NCBI GenBank assembly: GCA_020523885.1
Contig: JAJAPY010000007.1
Coordinates: forward strand, 1-64,000
DNA length: 64,000 nucleotides
Direction of reading: 5' to 3'
Source of the DNA: Candidatus Liberimonas magnetica
GTDB taxonomy: Bacteria; Elusimicrobiota; Endomicrobiia; Endomicrobiales; JAFGIL01
Each line of letters opens with the position of its first letter. Positions within the stretch are counted from its first letter, which is position 1. Shown piece after piece: positions 48,688 through 58,522 of the stretch. A program made the position numbers and the translations under genes. The notes beneath the pieces were generated by a model that saw nothing but the letters and a program-made list of their open reading frames with translations, was not told the origin of the DNA and ran no database searches.

Positions 48688-50715
48688 ATGAAAAAGATAT
48701 CAAGCATATTACTATTATTGGGATGTTTACTGTTGTTTAGTAACCACTCTTTCTCAAAAGATGCCGATGGGGGGTTGCCCGGGTATTTTCTTGACCTTGG
48801 GATAGGAGCAAGAGCTTTGTCTATGGGGCGCAGCTTTGTGGCTGTTAGTAATGATGAATCTTCGATATATTGGAATCCGGCAGGATTGGTAAATATAAAA
48901 AGCAGTGAAGTGTCCGCAACATATATTTCGTTGTTTGAAAATACCAGCTATAATTCTATAGGATTTGCCTGCCCGGCAAAACACGGATTAGCATTCGGCG
49001 CCGGTTTTATACAACTGGGTAGTGACGGAATAATCAGGCGCGATGAAAACAATAACCCGATGGGAGAAATACGGGACAGGAGCACAGCTTACTTATTTTC
49101 AAGCGGGTACTCAATAAACGAAAAAGCTTCTATCGGTAGTTCCCTTAAATATGTTAATAAGCAGTTTGATGATATTGATAAAAACTGGGCCGGGCTTGAT
49201 ATATCTGCGTTATATTCTCCTATAGATAAGCTGAGTGTGGGTATAAATTTACATAATATTGCTACCAGGGGCACTGAATGGACAGATGGCAGGAGCTACG
49301 ATGTACCGATCGAAACAGATTTCGGGATAGCATACAAGCTGTTTTGTGATAGATTAACCATTGCTGCTGATTTTGACTCGAAATCCAGTCAAATATTAGA
49401 GTTACATACAGGCATAGAATGGAGCATAAACAAATTGCTAACGTTCAGGGGCGGTTATGACGAAAGGGATATAACTACTGGCATTGGGATTTCTCTGAAA
49501 AGCTATCGATTGGATTACGCACTGCTGAACCACCCGCTTGGAATGAGCCAGAGAGCGACATTCTCTTATCGTTTCGGAGAAAAAGCAGGAAAAAATAACA
49601 TCAGAAATAAGCCTGGCATAGTTGTGAAAAAAGGAAAAGAATATGATACAGCGATAAATACAATGAAAGAGATACCGATGGCGATATATCATATCTTCCA
49701 TGACAAAGATATATCTGTCATTAATGTCCGGATCAAAAATAATCTCACAAATGAAACAAAGTTCAGGATAAATTACAGGATAGGACTGAAAAATCCAAGT
49801 GAAGTAAAAGAGGTCAATGTACCCTGTAATGAAACTGTAGATGTTCAGATCATTCCATCATTTACCCAGGAAGATATACGGCAAATCGCGGTTGTCCCTA
49901 CTCCTACGACGATTTTTATAGATGTGGAAAGCATCAGCAGGAAAGGAAAACCTCATAAGCTGTCAAATGAATCGTTTCCTATAATCCTTTTGCCTTATGA
50001 CCAATTTACTCCTCAAATAATCGATGCGAGAGGTAAAACGATCGACTTGCTTGACACGCTTGTTAATTGGATCACGTATAATGACCGTAATTTAGGCGCT
50101 ATAATCAACAAGGCAAGCGAAAGAGGGGCGAATTTGAATCCGCCGGTTAAAATTGTGGGATTTCAATCGCCTACGGCATTTACAAAAAAGCCGGATGATA
50201 ACAGGACTCTGGAACAACGATATAGCGATTATCTTTCACAGGTAAAGTTGATATATGATACCTTGAAAGACGATTATAAAATTACTTATATCAACCAACC
50301 TGTTGCCTACGGTAATTCACAAAGAATAAAGCTTCCTTTCGAAACACTAAAAAATAAGGGAAATTGTATCGAGCTTTCTGTGTTGTTTGCCAGCCTTTTG
50401 GAAAGTATTGAAATGGAACCTATTCTTGTAATATTTAAAGAGGACAGGCACGCTGCTATAGCCTGGAAAGTTTCCGGTGAAGGTAAGGCAAGGTACAGCA
50501 TGCTTGAAACAAACGTATTCGGCGAGGAATTTAGGAAAGTGGTTGAAAAAGGTGATAAACTCGTTAAAGATAATGACCTGACATCGGAATTTTTAAGCGG
50601 TAATGATATAACTTTTGATGAAAATGGTGTTTATAAAAAGAATTCAAATGTTATATTATTTAACATAAGTAAAATCAGGAAGCGTTTACCTCCCAGCCCA
50701 TATATACCACAATAA
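48688..50715 (+). CDS. PorV-type barrel fused to a transglutaminase-like domain
   Basis: A 675-residue exported protein with a signal peptide (about 1-23). Residues about 28-310 are a UPF0164/PorV barrel (DLGIGARALSMGRSFVAV; SIYWNPAGLVN; RGGYDERDITTGIGI). Residues about 330-430 look like a beta sandwich. Residues about 440-640 carry a transglutaminase/papain-like core: Cys560 in KGNCIELSVLFASLLES, His588 in EDRHAAIAW and Glu607 in MLETNVF. The ATG at 48688 lies 4 bases after the preceding stop. The family usually lacks such an extension. It may process or crosslink the secreted protein encoded upstream; this is inference. Confidence 0.78.
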   Translation: MKKISSILLLLGCLLLFSNHSFSKDADGGLPGYFLDLGIGARALSMGRSFVAVSNDESSIYWNPAGLVNIKSSEVSATYISLFENTSYNSIGFACPAKHGLAFGAGFIQLGSDGIIRRDENNNPMGEIRDRSTAYLFSSGYSINEKASIGSSLKYVNKQFDDIDKNWAGLDISALYSPIDKLSVGINLHNIATRGTEWTDGRSYDVPIETDFGIAYKLFCDRLTIAADFDSKSSQILELHTGIEWSINKLLTFRGGYDERDITTGIGISLKSYRLDYALLNHPLGMSQRATFSYRFGEKAGKNNIRNKPGIVVKKGKEYDTAINTMKEIPMAIYHIFHDKDISVINVRIKNNLTNETKFRINYRIGLKNPSEVKEVNVPCNETVDVQIIPSFTQEDIRQIAVVPTPTTIFIDVESISRKGKPHKLSNESFPIILLPYDQFTPQIIDARGKTIDLLDTLVNWITYNDRNLGAIINKASERGANLNPPVKIVGFQSPTAFTKKPDDNRTLEQRYSDYLSQVKLIYDTLKDDYKITYINQPVAYGNSQRIKLPFETLKNKGNCIELSVLFASLLESIEMEPILVIFKEDRHAAIAWKVSGEGKARYSMLETNVFGEEFRKVVEKGDKLVKDNDLTSEFLSGNDITFDENGVYKKNSNVILFNISKIRKRLPPSPYIPQ

Positions 50716-50805
50716 ATCCTAATAACAAGAGAGTTGAATAGGGAAATTAGCATGAGACAGTACTATGTCTTAGTAATATAGAGATAATAAACGAATAATT
50801 TTCGC

Positions 50806-50886
50806 TTGACATTGGCAATATAATCTATTATAATAGATACGAATCTAATATAAAAGACACATGTCTAATATAATAGACATGTGTCT
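50806..50886 (+). promoter_or_regulatory. Consensus promoter with three phased operator dyads
   Basis: TTGACA (50806-50811), 17 bases, then TATAAT (50829-50834): a perfect sigma70 promoter. The -10 box lies in a perfect 16-bp palindrome ATCTATTATAATAGAT (50823-50838). Three 12-bp dyads follow at exact 20-bp steps: AGATACGAATCT (50835-50846), AGACACATGTCT (50855-50866) and AGACATGTGTCT (50875-50886). The last two are also inverted copies of each other. They lie between the promoter and the MNT start codon at 50903, typical of an autoregulated module. Confidence 0.85.
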
Positions 50887-50902
50887 AAAATGAGAGGTTG
50901 CT

Positions 50903-51442
50903 ATGTTGGGTTTAGAAAAAGTACTATTTTTTACAAACCATCAAAAGATTCTTAAATTTCTTTTGGATAATCCTGAACAAAAATATTATGATCGCGAGAT
51001 TGCCAATATTACGGGAGTTAGCCGCGCAGGTGCAAATTTTGCCTTGCGCGACCTGGCAAAAATCGGTATAATTGATAAAGAGAAAAAAGGAAAAATGAAC
51101 TTTTATCATGTTTCCCTTGTTACAGCAATAGTCAAAGAACTTAAAACTCTTTTAAATATTCTGACAATCAGTGAATTAATCGATACAGCCAGCGAATATT
51201 CTAGTAAAATAGTTCTTTTCGGAAGCGCCTTAAAAGGCGAAAATACTCAAGAAAGCGATTTGGATATACTTTTTATAACAGATGATAAAGAGAAAGTCCA
51301 TTCAATTATACTAAAAGATAAAAACAGGGAAAAAATACAACCTGTTATTGCCACTCAAAACGATTTTATAAAGATGAAAAAAGAAAACCCAGTTTTTTAT
51401 AACGAAATTAACAACGGGAAAATATTGTGGATAAAAAAGTAA
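50903..51442 (+). CDS. Winged-helix/MNT nucleotidyltransferase antitoxin
   Basis: A 179-residue two-domain protein. Residues 1-75 form a winged-helix DNA-binding domain (YYDREIANITGVSRAGANFA is the helix-turn-helix; IGIIDKEKKGKMNFYHV is the wing). Residues about 95-179 form a minimal nucleotidyltransferase with LFGSALKGENTQESDLDILF (the GS-x10-DxD site). The usual MNT antitoxin lacks the DNA-binding part, so this version probably represses its own operon through the dyads upstream. The ribosome site GAGAGG is close before the ATG. It overlaps the HEPN gene by 16 bases. Confidence 0.83.
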   Translation: MLGLEKVLFFTNHQKILKFLLDNPEQKYYDREIANITGVSRAGANFALRDLAKIGIIDKEKKGKMNFYHVSLVTAIVKELKTLLNILTISELIDTASEYSSKIVLFGSALKGENTQESDLDILFITDDKEKVHSIILKDKNREKIQPVIATQNDFIKMKKENPVFYNEINNGKILWIKK

Positions 51443-51870
51443 ATATAGAGTTTCAAAAAGGATTGGAAAAGAAACGGATTGTTCATTTTGCTGAAGCTAT
51501 GAATTCTGTTGATATTGAAATACAATCCGCCAAGGACGATTTATCCGAAGCTTCGGACAGATTTAGCAACAAAAAGTATAAATATGCAACTATAACGGCA
51601 TATTATTCAATGTTTCATTCCTCTAGAGCTTTGGTATATTCCAAAGGGTATAGGGAAAAGAGTCACTATTATTTGCTGGTAGCTATTAAAGCACTGTTTG
51701 TTGAAAAGGGTGAAATTCCGGAAAACCTGTTAAACGAATTTCACGAAGCTATGGTTTTAAGAGAAAATGCTGATTATAGTGCGCAATTCTCAAAAGAGGG
51801 TGCCGAAGCAGCAATTTCAACTGCAAAGGATTTTCTTCATTTATCAGCAAAAATACTCGGAAAGAAATAA
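51427..51870 (+). CDS. HEPN-domain protein, probable toxin (second copy)
   Basis: A 147-residue helical HEPN protein. The core helix reads YKYATITAYYSMFHSSRALVY and the putative active-site motif is RENADY near residue 117 (R-x4-Y form). The start is GTG inside the upstream MNT gene, so expression depends on the antitoxin gene. In this pair the antitoxin comes first, the reverse of the pair at 1.1 kb, and the two HEPN proteins are not close relatives. The role is presumably RNA cleavage. Confidence 0.8.
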   Translation: MDKKVNIEFQKGLEKKRIVHFAEAMNSVDIEIQSAKDDLSEASDRFSNKKYKYATITAYYSMFHSSRALVYSKGYREKSHYYLLVAIKALFVEKGEIPENLLNEFHEAMVLRENADYSAQFSKEGAEAAISTAKDFLHLSAKILGKK

Positions 51871-51905
51871 ACTTAAGAATTGCTGTTTTTGCGGCAGGTA
51901 ATGAA

Positions 51906-52154
51906 CTATTCTGTATATATTGTAACCCTATCTGGATGGACTTCTAACAACCCACCTGAAATCGCAAACTGTACCCCTGCACCTTTTGCGTCCTTGATCT
52001 CAACATTTGAAGCTTTAAGGCCTGCGATCATATCTGCGTGGCCGGCAAGGACACCGAGCTTTCCTTTTTCCGAGGTGCAGACAAGGGAAATGATCTCCTG
52101 GTCGAATATGACGCTTTGCGGTGAAATGATTTTTAACGGTACTGTTCTTGCCAT
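51906..52154 (-). CDS. atpC: ATP synthase epsilon subunit, short form
   Basis: An 82-residue protein (start taken at ATG 52154). It contains only the N-terminal beta-sandwich domain of epsilon: VPLKIISPQSVIFDQEIISL, GKLGVLAGHADMIAGLK and QFAISGGLLEVHPDRVTIYT. Typical epsilon has about 135 residues with a two-helix C-terminal domain that can inhibit ATP hydrolysis; here this part is missing. A GTG seven codons upstream is an alternative start. Last gene of the ATP synthase operon. Confidence 0.9.
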   Translation of the reverse strand: MARTVPLKIISPQSVIFDQEIISLVCTSEKGKLGVLAGHADMIAGLKASNVEIKDAKGAGVQFAISGGLLEVHPDRVTIYTE

Positions 52155-52169
52155 GATTTTAAAACAGCG

Positions 52170-52188
52170 TTCCACCTACGCGGTGGAA
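52170..52188. repeat. Hairpin between atpD and atpC
   Basis: TTCCACC and GGTGGAA form a perfect 7-bp stem with a 5-base loop. It lies in the 50-base gap between atpD and atpC and could tune relative expression or mRNA stability. Confidence 0.5.
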
Positions 52189-52204
52189 TGTGATTATTTT
52201 GAGG

Positions 52205-53712
<1,508 letters not shown>

Positions 53713-53716
53713 TGTT

Positions 53717-54589
53717 CTATAAAATATTTGCCGTAAGTTCCGATATTTCTGATGTAATCTTTTCCTGGCGCAGTTTATTAAGCTGTAAGGACAACTCGCA
53801 TATAAGCTCATCGGAATTTGTTATAGCCGTATCCATGGCAAAGATCCTTGCTGCGTGTTCCGCCAAATTAGAGTCAAGGAGTATCTTGTAGAACTCGGAT
53901 TTTATGTACATCGGCACTGAATGTGAAAATAACCTTTCCGGCTCAGGCTCGCAAATAGGGTCTGCCGGTACGGCCAGCCCGGTATTAAAGGCATCAAGGG
54001 ATAACGGGAGGAACTGTTCGACCACGACTGACTGGGCTATCCCTGATTTAAATTTTGCATGGGCTATATGAAGGCCTGTAAACCCTTCTTTGATGTAAAT
54101 ATCCAGTAGTTCGTCAATAACTGCCTTTGCGTCACTGTAGTTTAAGCTGGAAAGATTTGCAAATTCTTTTAAGAGAGGGATATTCTTGATCAGGGCATTC
54201 CTGCTTTTTTTGCCTATTGTAATTACCTTAAGGTCTTTGGATAAGTTTTTATTTATAAAATCAAGCGATGCCCTCGTGATATTGGAGTTAAAACTGCCGC
54301 ACAACCCCTTATCGCTTGTTATGACGACAAGGCAGAGATTCTCTTTTTTATCCGGAAAAATAAAAGGTTTAAGGTTTTTTGGGAAATCCGCAACCGTTAA
54401 CCTGTTTTTTGCCAGGAGGAACAAGCCCGCGATCACTTTCTTTAAATCCAGACAGTAGGCCTTGGCAAATTCAAAGGTATTTTTCGTACGCTTAAGCCGT
54501 ACGGAAGATATCATTTTCATGGCATTGAATATTTGCTGTATGGATTTAACCGATTTAATTTTTCTTCTTAAGGTTCTCAGAGAAATCAT
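53717..54589 (-). CDS. atpG: ATP synthase gamma subunit
   Basis: A 290-residue central-stalk subunit. The N-terminal helix [20 protein letters not shown] continues [11 protein letters not shown]. The Rossmann-like middle has [20 protein letters not shown] near residue 88. The C-terminal helix reads [20 protein letters not shown], and the RQ..IT.E pattern near the end is conserved. It rotates inside the alpha/beta ring. The start overlaps the end of atpA by 35 bases. Confidence 0.95.
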   Translation of the reverse strand: MISLRTLRRKIKSVKSIQQIFNAMKMISSVRLKRTKNTFEFAKAYCLDLKKVIAGLFLLAKNRLTVADFPKNLKPFIFPDKKENLCLVVITSDKGLCGSFNSNITRASLDFINKNLSKDLKVITIGKKSRNALIKNIPLLKEFANLSSLNYSDAKAVIDELLDIYIKEGFTGLHIAHAKFKSGIAQSVVVEQFLPLSLDAFNTGLAVPADPICEPEPERLFSHSVPMYIKSEFYKILLDSNLAEHAARIFAMDTAITNSDELICELSLQLNKLRQEKITSEISELTANIL

Positions 54590-56087
54590 CTTTAAACTCT
54601 TTTATTGCAGCCATTAACTTGGTTTGCGTGCCGGGCTGTATTTCCTTGGTTTGCAGTATCTCTGTTTGAATATCTTTATACTTTCTCTCTATAAAGGAGA
54701 GCAGGCTTTTTTCAAAAGCAGTGACGGAATTAACCGGGACGTCATCTAAATATCCGTTAACGCCGGCAAATATTATGATTATCTGGTTTTCTACCCGCAT
54801 GGGCTGGTGCTGGTCCTGTTTTAAGAGCTCTATCATCCTCTCGCCGCGGTCCAGCTGAGCCTTTGTATTCTTATCCAGGTCGCTTGAGAACTGGGCAAAG
54901 GCCGCAAGTTCCCTGTACTGGGCAAGGTCGATCCTGACCCTGCCGGCAACTTTTTTCATGGCTTTTATCTGAGCTGCGCCGCCTACCCGGGATACGGAAA
55001 GCCCTACATTGATTGCAGGCCTGATACCCGAAAAGAACAGGGCTGATTCCAGGTATATCTGCCCGTCAGTGATAGAGATGACGTTGGTAGGAATATAAGC
55101 CGAGACGTCGCCTGCCTGCGTTTCGATTATAGGAAGCGCGGTCAAAGAACCGCCGCCGTTTTTTTGGCTTAATTTACATGCGCGCTCTAAGAGCCTTGAA
55201 TGAAGATAGAAAACGTCTCCAGGATAAGCTTCTCTTCCCGGAGGCCTTCTGAGTAAGAGAGACAGCTGTCTGTAGGACTGTGCGTGTTTGCTTAAGTCAT
55301 CATATATCACAAGAACGTCTTTTCCCTGACACATGAAGTGTTCTCCCATGGCACACCCGGCATACGGAGCAATGTACTGCAGGGGAGCGACATCAGAGGC
55401 TGTGGCATTTACTACAATTGTATAGCTCATCGCATCGTTATCTTTGAGTGTTTTTACTAGCTGCGCAACAACGGACTGTTTTTGTCCTATAGCTACATAT
55501 ATGCAAATTGGCCTTTTTTGTTCGTTTTTCTGGTTTATTATGGTGTCAATGGCAAGGACAGTTTTTCCTATCTGCCTGTCGCCTATTATTAATTCTCTTT
55601 GTCCCCGTCCTATGGGGATCATCGAATCCACAGCTTTCCACCCGGTCTGAAGAGGCTCGTGAACAGGCATCCTCTCTACAATGAGCGGTGCGATGATTTC
55701 AATAGGCATCGAATGAGAAGTCTTTATAGCGCCTTTGCCGTCAATAGGCTGGCCGAGAGGATTGACCACGCGGCCAAGGAGCTCTTCGCCGACAGGCACT
55801 TCCATAACCCGGGCGGTACGCTTTACCTGGTCTCCTTCATGGATCAGCTTGTCGTCGCCGAACAATACGCAGCTCACGGTCTCCCGTTCCAGGTTCATTA
55901 CCAGGCCATAAAGCCCTTTGGGGAACTCGAGAAGCTCTCCCATAAGGACATTCTCAAGGCCGTGAAGCAGCGCCACGCCGTCGCCTACCTGAAGCACGTA
56001 GCCTGTCTCTTCCAGGGATATCTTTGATTCGTACTTTTTCAGCTGTTCTTCTATCAAACTTACGATTTCGTTCCTTTCAATAGTCAT
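54555..56087 (-). CDS. atpA: ATP synthase alpha subunit
   Basis: A 510-residue non-catalytic F1 subunit. The P-loop is [18 protein letters not shown] near residue 170; the conserved arginine-finger region is [20 protein letters not shown] near 360. The start follows AAAGGAT. The protein is complete and canonical. The 214-base gap upstream, before atpH in genomic order, is filled by family C and D repeats. Confidence 0.97.
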   Translation of the reverse strand: MTIERNEIVSLIEEQLKKYESKISLEETGYVLQVGDGVALLHGLENVLMGELLEFPKGLYGLVMNLERETVSCVLFGDDKLIHEGDQVKRTARVMEVPVGEELLGRVVNPLGQPIDGKGAIKTSHSMPIEIIAPLIVERMPVHEPLQTGWKAVDSMIPIGRGQRELIIGDRQIGKTVLAIDTIINQKNEQKRPICIYVAIGQKQSVVAQLVKTLKDNDAMSYTIVVNATASDVAPLQYIAPYAGCAMGEHFMCQGKDVLVIYDDLSKHAQSYRQLSLLLRRPPGREAYPGDVFYLHSRLLERACKLSQKNGGGSLTALPIIETQAGDVSAYIPTNVISITDGQIYLESALFFSGIRPAINVGLSVSRVGGAAQIKAMKKVAGRVRIDLAQYRELAAFAQFSSDLDKNTKAQLDRGERMIELLKQDQHQPMRVENQIIIIFAGVNGYLDDVPVNSVTAFEKSLLSFIERKYKDIQTEILQTKEIQPGTQTKLMAAIKEFKDDFSENLKKKN

Positions 56088-56111
56088 AACTTATCCTTTA
56101 TTGACAAAATA

Positions 56112-56150
56112 GCTGTTGAAATTTGCATTTTGCACTTTACAATTTTTAAT
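56112..56150. repeat. Family C repeat, copy 4
   Basis: AGCTGTTGAAATTTGCATTT, then TGCACTTTACAATTTTTAA, matches the right-arm type of copy 2. It adjoins the left end of the family D element inside the atpA-atpH gap, and a related CTCAATTTGCAATAATCAGT stands on the other side. Confidence 0.55.
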
Positions 56151-56287
56151 TTGAGATAATTGAAAAACCCCCTATATATTCACTTCCTGTCATTCCCGAA
56201 GGTCTTTATCGGGAATTCAGTTCGACGGAAACTGTAGATTCCTGCTTTCGCAGGAATGACAAAAAATGGGTTTTTCAATTAACTCAA
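56151..56287. mobile_element. Family D MITE-like element with 20-bp terminal inverted repeats
   Basis: The ends TTGAGATAATTGAAAAACCC (56151-56170) and GGGTTTTTCAATTAACTCAA (56268-56287) are inverted repeats with a single mismatch. Inside lie two hairpins: TCATTCCCGA/TCGGGAAT (56190-56215) and GATTCCTGC-TTTC-GCAGGAATG (56237-56258). The second is shared exactly with copy 1 at 23.9 kb. At 137 bp and without an open frame, it looks like a non-autonomous transposable element. It sits inside the ATP synthase operon. Confidence 0.7.
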
Positions 56288-56301
56288 TTTGCAATAATCA
56301 G

Positions 56302-56835
56302 TTAATTTGTAGAAAGCCTCTCTCTTATTGTTTTTAATTGCCTTTTAATACTGCCGTCAAGCAGGTTATCTCCGTACTCTATCGTAAATCCGGCGATAAG
56401 GCCGGGGTCGACGTCAAATTTACAGGCCGTGTCTTTGTTTAATGTTTTATCAAGCCTCTTTTTTATAGCGGTTTGCTTTTCTTCTTCCAGTATAGATGCA
56501 GAAGTGACTTTTACCTGTTCAATATTATGGGAAATATCCATGAGCTCTTTATATTTTATCGTTATTCCCTTGATTAATCCCAAAGCCTTGTTTTTCATCA
56601 ATACAAAAATAAAATGTAATGCTAGGGGGTCTATTCTGAAGGCTTTTTTAAGCAGCTCTTCTTTATCGTTAAAAGAAACTGAAGGGTTGTAGAAAAATGT
56701 TTCGAAGCGCCGGCCGGATCCGAACACCTTTAATGCTGTTGTTAAGTCTTTATATATGCCCTCTTCGATCTTCCTGTCGTATGCAAGTGAAAATAAAGCA
56801 AGGGCATAATTATATGTCCTTTCGTTGTTTTTCAT
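56302..56835 (-). CDS. atpH: ATP synthase delta subunit
   Basis: A 177-residue peripheral-stalk subunit. N-terminal helical bundle (NNERTYNYALALFSLAYDRK; FFYNPSVSFNDKEELLKKAF) and C-terminal region with ASILEEEKQTAIKKRLDKTL and DPGLIAGFTIEYGDNLLDGS, the latter being the family signature. It links F1 to the b subunits. The start overlaps the atpF stop by 4 bases. Confidence 0.93.
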   Translation of the reverse strand: MKNNERTYNYALALFSLAYDRKIEEGIYKDLTTALKVFGSGRRFETFFYNPSVSFNDKEELLKKAFRIDPLALHFIFVLMKNKALGLIKGITIKYKELMDISHNIEQVKVTSASILEEEKQTAIKKRLDKTLNKDTACKFDVDPGLIAGFTIEYGDNLLDGSIKRQLKTIRERLSTN

Positions 56836-57335
56836 TGAAGGTTTTCCTTGTCGTTTTCTCCTACTTTGCCTAGGATATCCTCAAAAACCCTGTCCTGTGT
56901 TGTTTTATCGATGCTTTTTAATATAAGTTTTTCAGATATCTCAACGGCGAGTTTGGTGACGTCGTTCTGCAGTTCTTTCTTAAGCCGTTCTTTTTCATTT
57001 TCAAGTTCGCGTTTGGCGTTTAATATGATATTCTTTGACTCGTCATGGGCATACTCGATTATCTTGTTCCTCTGGGCATTGCCTTCTTCGATAGAATCGC
57101 TTATGATCTTTCTTGTTTCAAGCTTGGACTGCTTTATCTGGTTTTCGTACGATTTTCTCAATTCTTCCGCGGCAAGCCTTTCCTGCTGGGCTGTTTCGAT
57201 GTCGGCCTTTATATCGCCGGACCTTTTTTCCATCATTCTGGTAAGCGGGCCCCAGGCTATCTTCCAAACGATGAATAAAGCTACAAGAAAAGTGACGATC
57301 TGGACTAATAATAAACTAAAATTAATATCTATCAT
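56832..57335 (-). CDS. atpF: ATP synthase b subunit
   Basis: A 167-residue peripheral-stalk subunit. One N-terminal transmembrane helix (INFSLLLVQIVTFLVALFIV), the short GPLTRMMEKRSGDIKADIE segment, then a long charged coiled coil to the C-terminus (LAVEISEKLILKSID). Only one b-type gene is present, so a homodimer is expected. It is encoded between c and delta, as usual. Confidence 0.95.
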   Translation of the reverse strand: MIDINFSLLLVQIVTFLVALFIVWKIAWGPLTRMMEKRSGDIKADIETAQQERLAAEELRKSYENQIKQSKLETRKIISDSIEEGNAQRNKIIEYAHDESKNIILNAKRELENEKERLKKELQNDVTKLAVEISEKLILKSIDKTTQDRVFEDILGKVGENDKENLQ

Positions 57336-57339
57336 ATAT

Positions 57340-57702
57340 TTATTGCAAATATTTTATGAACGGGTTTGCGAACAGGAGTATTATGCAGACGAACAGCGTA
57401 AAAAGAGCGAGCGATTCTATGAAAGCAAGCCCCAAGAGCATGCTCATCTGTATCTTATCGCTTGCTTCAGGCTGGCGCGCTATGCCTTCAAGCCCGCCGC
57501 GGATAGCGTTTCCCTGTCCAAGGCCGCAAAGCCCGGTACAAATGGAAAAACCTAGTGCGATGGCAAGCGATGTAAAAACAAAATACTCGCTGGAACCTGC
57601 ACTTAACTTAGACGACTCTTTTGCAGCTTCTTCAGCCCAAAGCGGGACTGAACTTAAAAGAGGAAACGCTGCTCCTAACAAATAACTTAATCTTTTCTTC
57701 AT
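57340..57702 (-). CDS. atpE: ATP synthase c subunit with N-terminal extension
   Basis: A 120-residue rotor subunit, about 35-40 residues longer than usual. Residues 1-23 look like a signal peptide ([17 protein letters not shown]), as in some c subunits with cleaved leaders. The two ring helices follow: [20 protein letters not shown] with Gln63, the loop ARQPEA, and [19 protein letters not shown] with ion-binding Glu96. Gln63, Glu96 and Ser97 correspond to Na+ ligands in Na+-driven rings, but the Thr and Tyr of the full Na+ motif are Leu98 and Phe101. Coupling ion is therefore open. Confidence 0.93.
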   Translation of the reverse strand: MKKRLSYLLGAAFPLLSSVPLWAEEAAKESSKLSAGSSEYFVFTSLAIALGFSICTGLCGLGQGNAIRGGLEGIARQPEASDKIQMSMLLGLAFIESLALFTLFVCIILLFANPFIKYLQ

Positions 57703-57717
57703 ATTGCCTCCGATTTA

Positions 57718-57788
57718 TAGCGTAGAGCGTACAGCGTTTAGCGTATAGAAGTCTTTCCTATCCGCTCTACGCTCTACGCTATCCGCTA
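57718..57788. repeat. Family A heptamer inverted-repeat element, copy 6
   Basis: The left arm TAGCGTAGAGCGTACAGCGT runs on with TTAGCGTATAG (57718-57748). The right arm CCTATCCGCTCTACGCTCTA ends CGCTATCCGCTA (57757-57788). The centre is only AAGTCTTT. It is the most compact copy and fills the gap between atpB and atpE. Confidence 0.85.
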
Positions 57789-57793
57789 ATTTT

Positions 57794-58522
57794 TTAATGG
57801 CTTTCGTTTACAGCCATGGCTACATATACTATGGCAAGGATCGTAAAAACGAACGCCTGTACGATGCTTACCAAAACACCCAAAAGAAGTATAAAAGGCC
57901 TTAAAATAAATACTGCGCCGGACAGTAATTTGCTAAAAAATCCGGGGCCGACAAGGAAAGTCAGGAACAAACTTGCAAGTATGCCTAAAAGGAGTTCCTT
58001 TGAGAAAATGTTTATAAAGAGACGCAAAGATAAAGATATGATTCTGGCAAAGTGGCTTATAATCTCGATTATTAAAATCATTATATTTATTGGAATAAGG
58101 TACCAGGGCAATTTCGGCCCTAAAAAATGCCTGATATAGCCAAAACCGTGTTCTTTTATGCCCTGGAACTGATAGAATAGGAAAGTAATTATCGCAAGGC
58201 CCAGGGTAATACTTAAATTTGCGGTAGGCGATGAAAACCCGGGTATTAAACCAAGGAGGTTGCCGGTAAGGACAAAAAGAAAAATACCGAGGAAAAGCGG
58301 GTAAAAGTTCTTTGCTTTTTCTCCTATCGCCGAATCTGCCATGCCGTAAATATAGTTGAACAGCAGTTCAAATGCCGTATTGATGCCTCTTGGCACGGGC
58401 CTTAAGTTCATACGGATGACAAGCGCAGAAATAATGATTATCGCCCATGTCACGATAAGCATTAAGGCTATACTGGGTATTCCTGGTATATGGTATTCTA
58501 CTGCTTCCGGGAAAATTGCCAT
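57794..58522 (-). CDS. atpB: ATP synthase a subunit
   Basis: A 242-residue membrane stator subunit that forms the ion half-channels. About six hydrophobic segments. The key helix reads ISLSLRLFINIFSKELLLGI, with the essential Arg; the usual Gly after LRLF is Ile here. The C-terminal helix IVQAFVFTILAIVYVAMAV contains the conserved Gln. The start overlaps the end of atpI by 25 bases. A family A element stands between it and atpE. Confidence 0.95.
   Translation of the reverse strand: MAIFPEAVEYHIPGIPSIALMLIVTWAIIIISALVIRMNLRPVPRGINTAFELLFNYIYGMADSAIGEKAKNFYPLFLGIFLFVLTGNLLGLIPGFSSPTANLSITLGLAIITFLFYQFQGIKEHGFGYIRHFLGPKLPWYLIPINIMILIIEIISHFARIISLSLRLFINIFSKELLLGILASLFLTFLVGPGFFSKLLSGAVFILRPFILLLGVLVSIVQAFVFTILAIVYVAMAVNESH

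Noticed and set aside
56848-57555. 235-codon plus-strand frame over atpF and atpE
   Set aside because: Antisense to two ATP synthase genes; its Ser/Phe-rich translation mirrors Glu/Lys-rich coding sequence.
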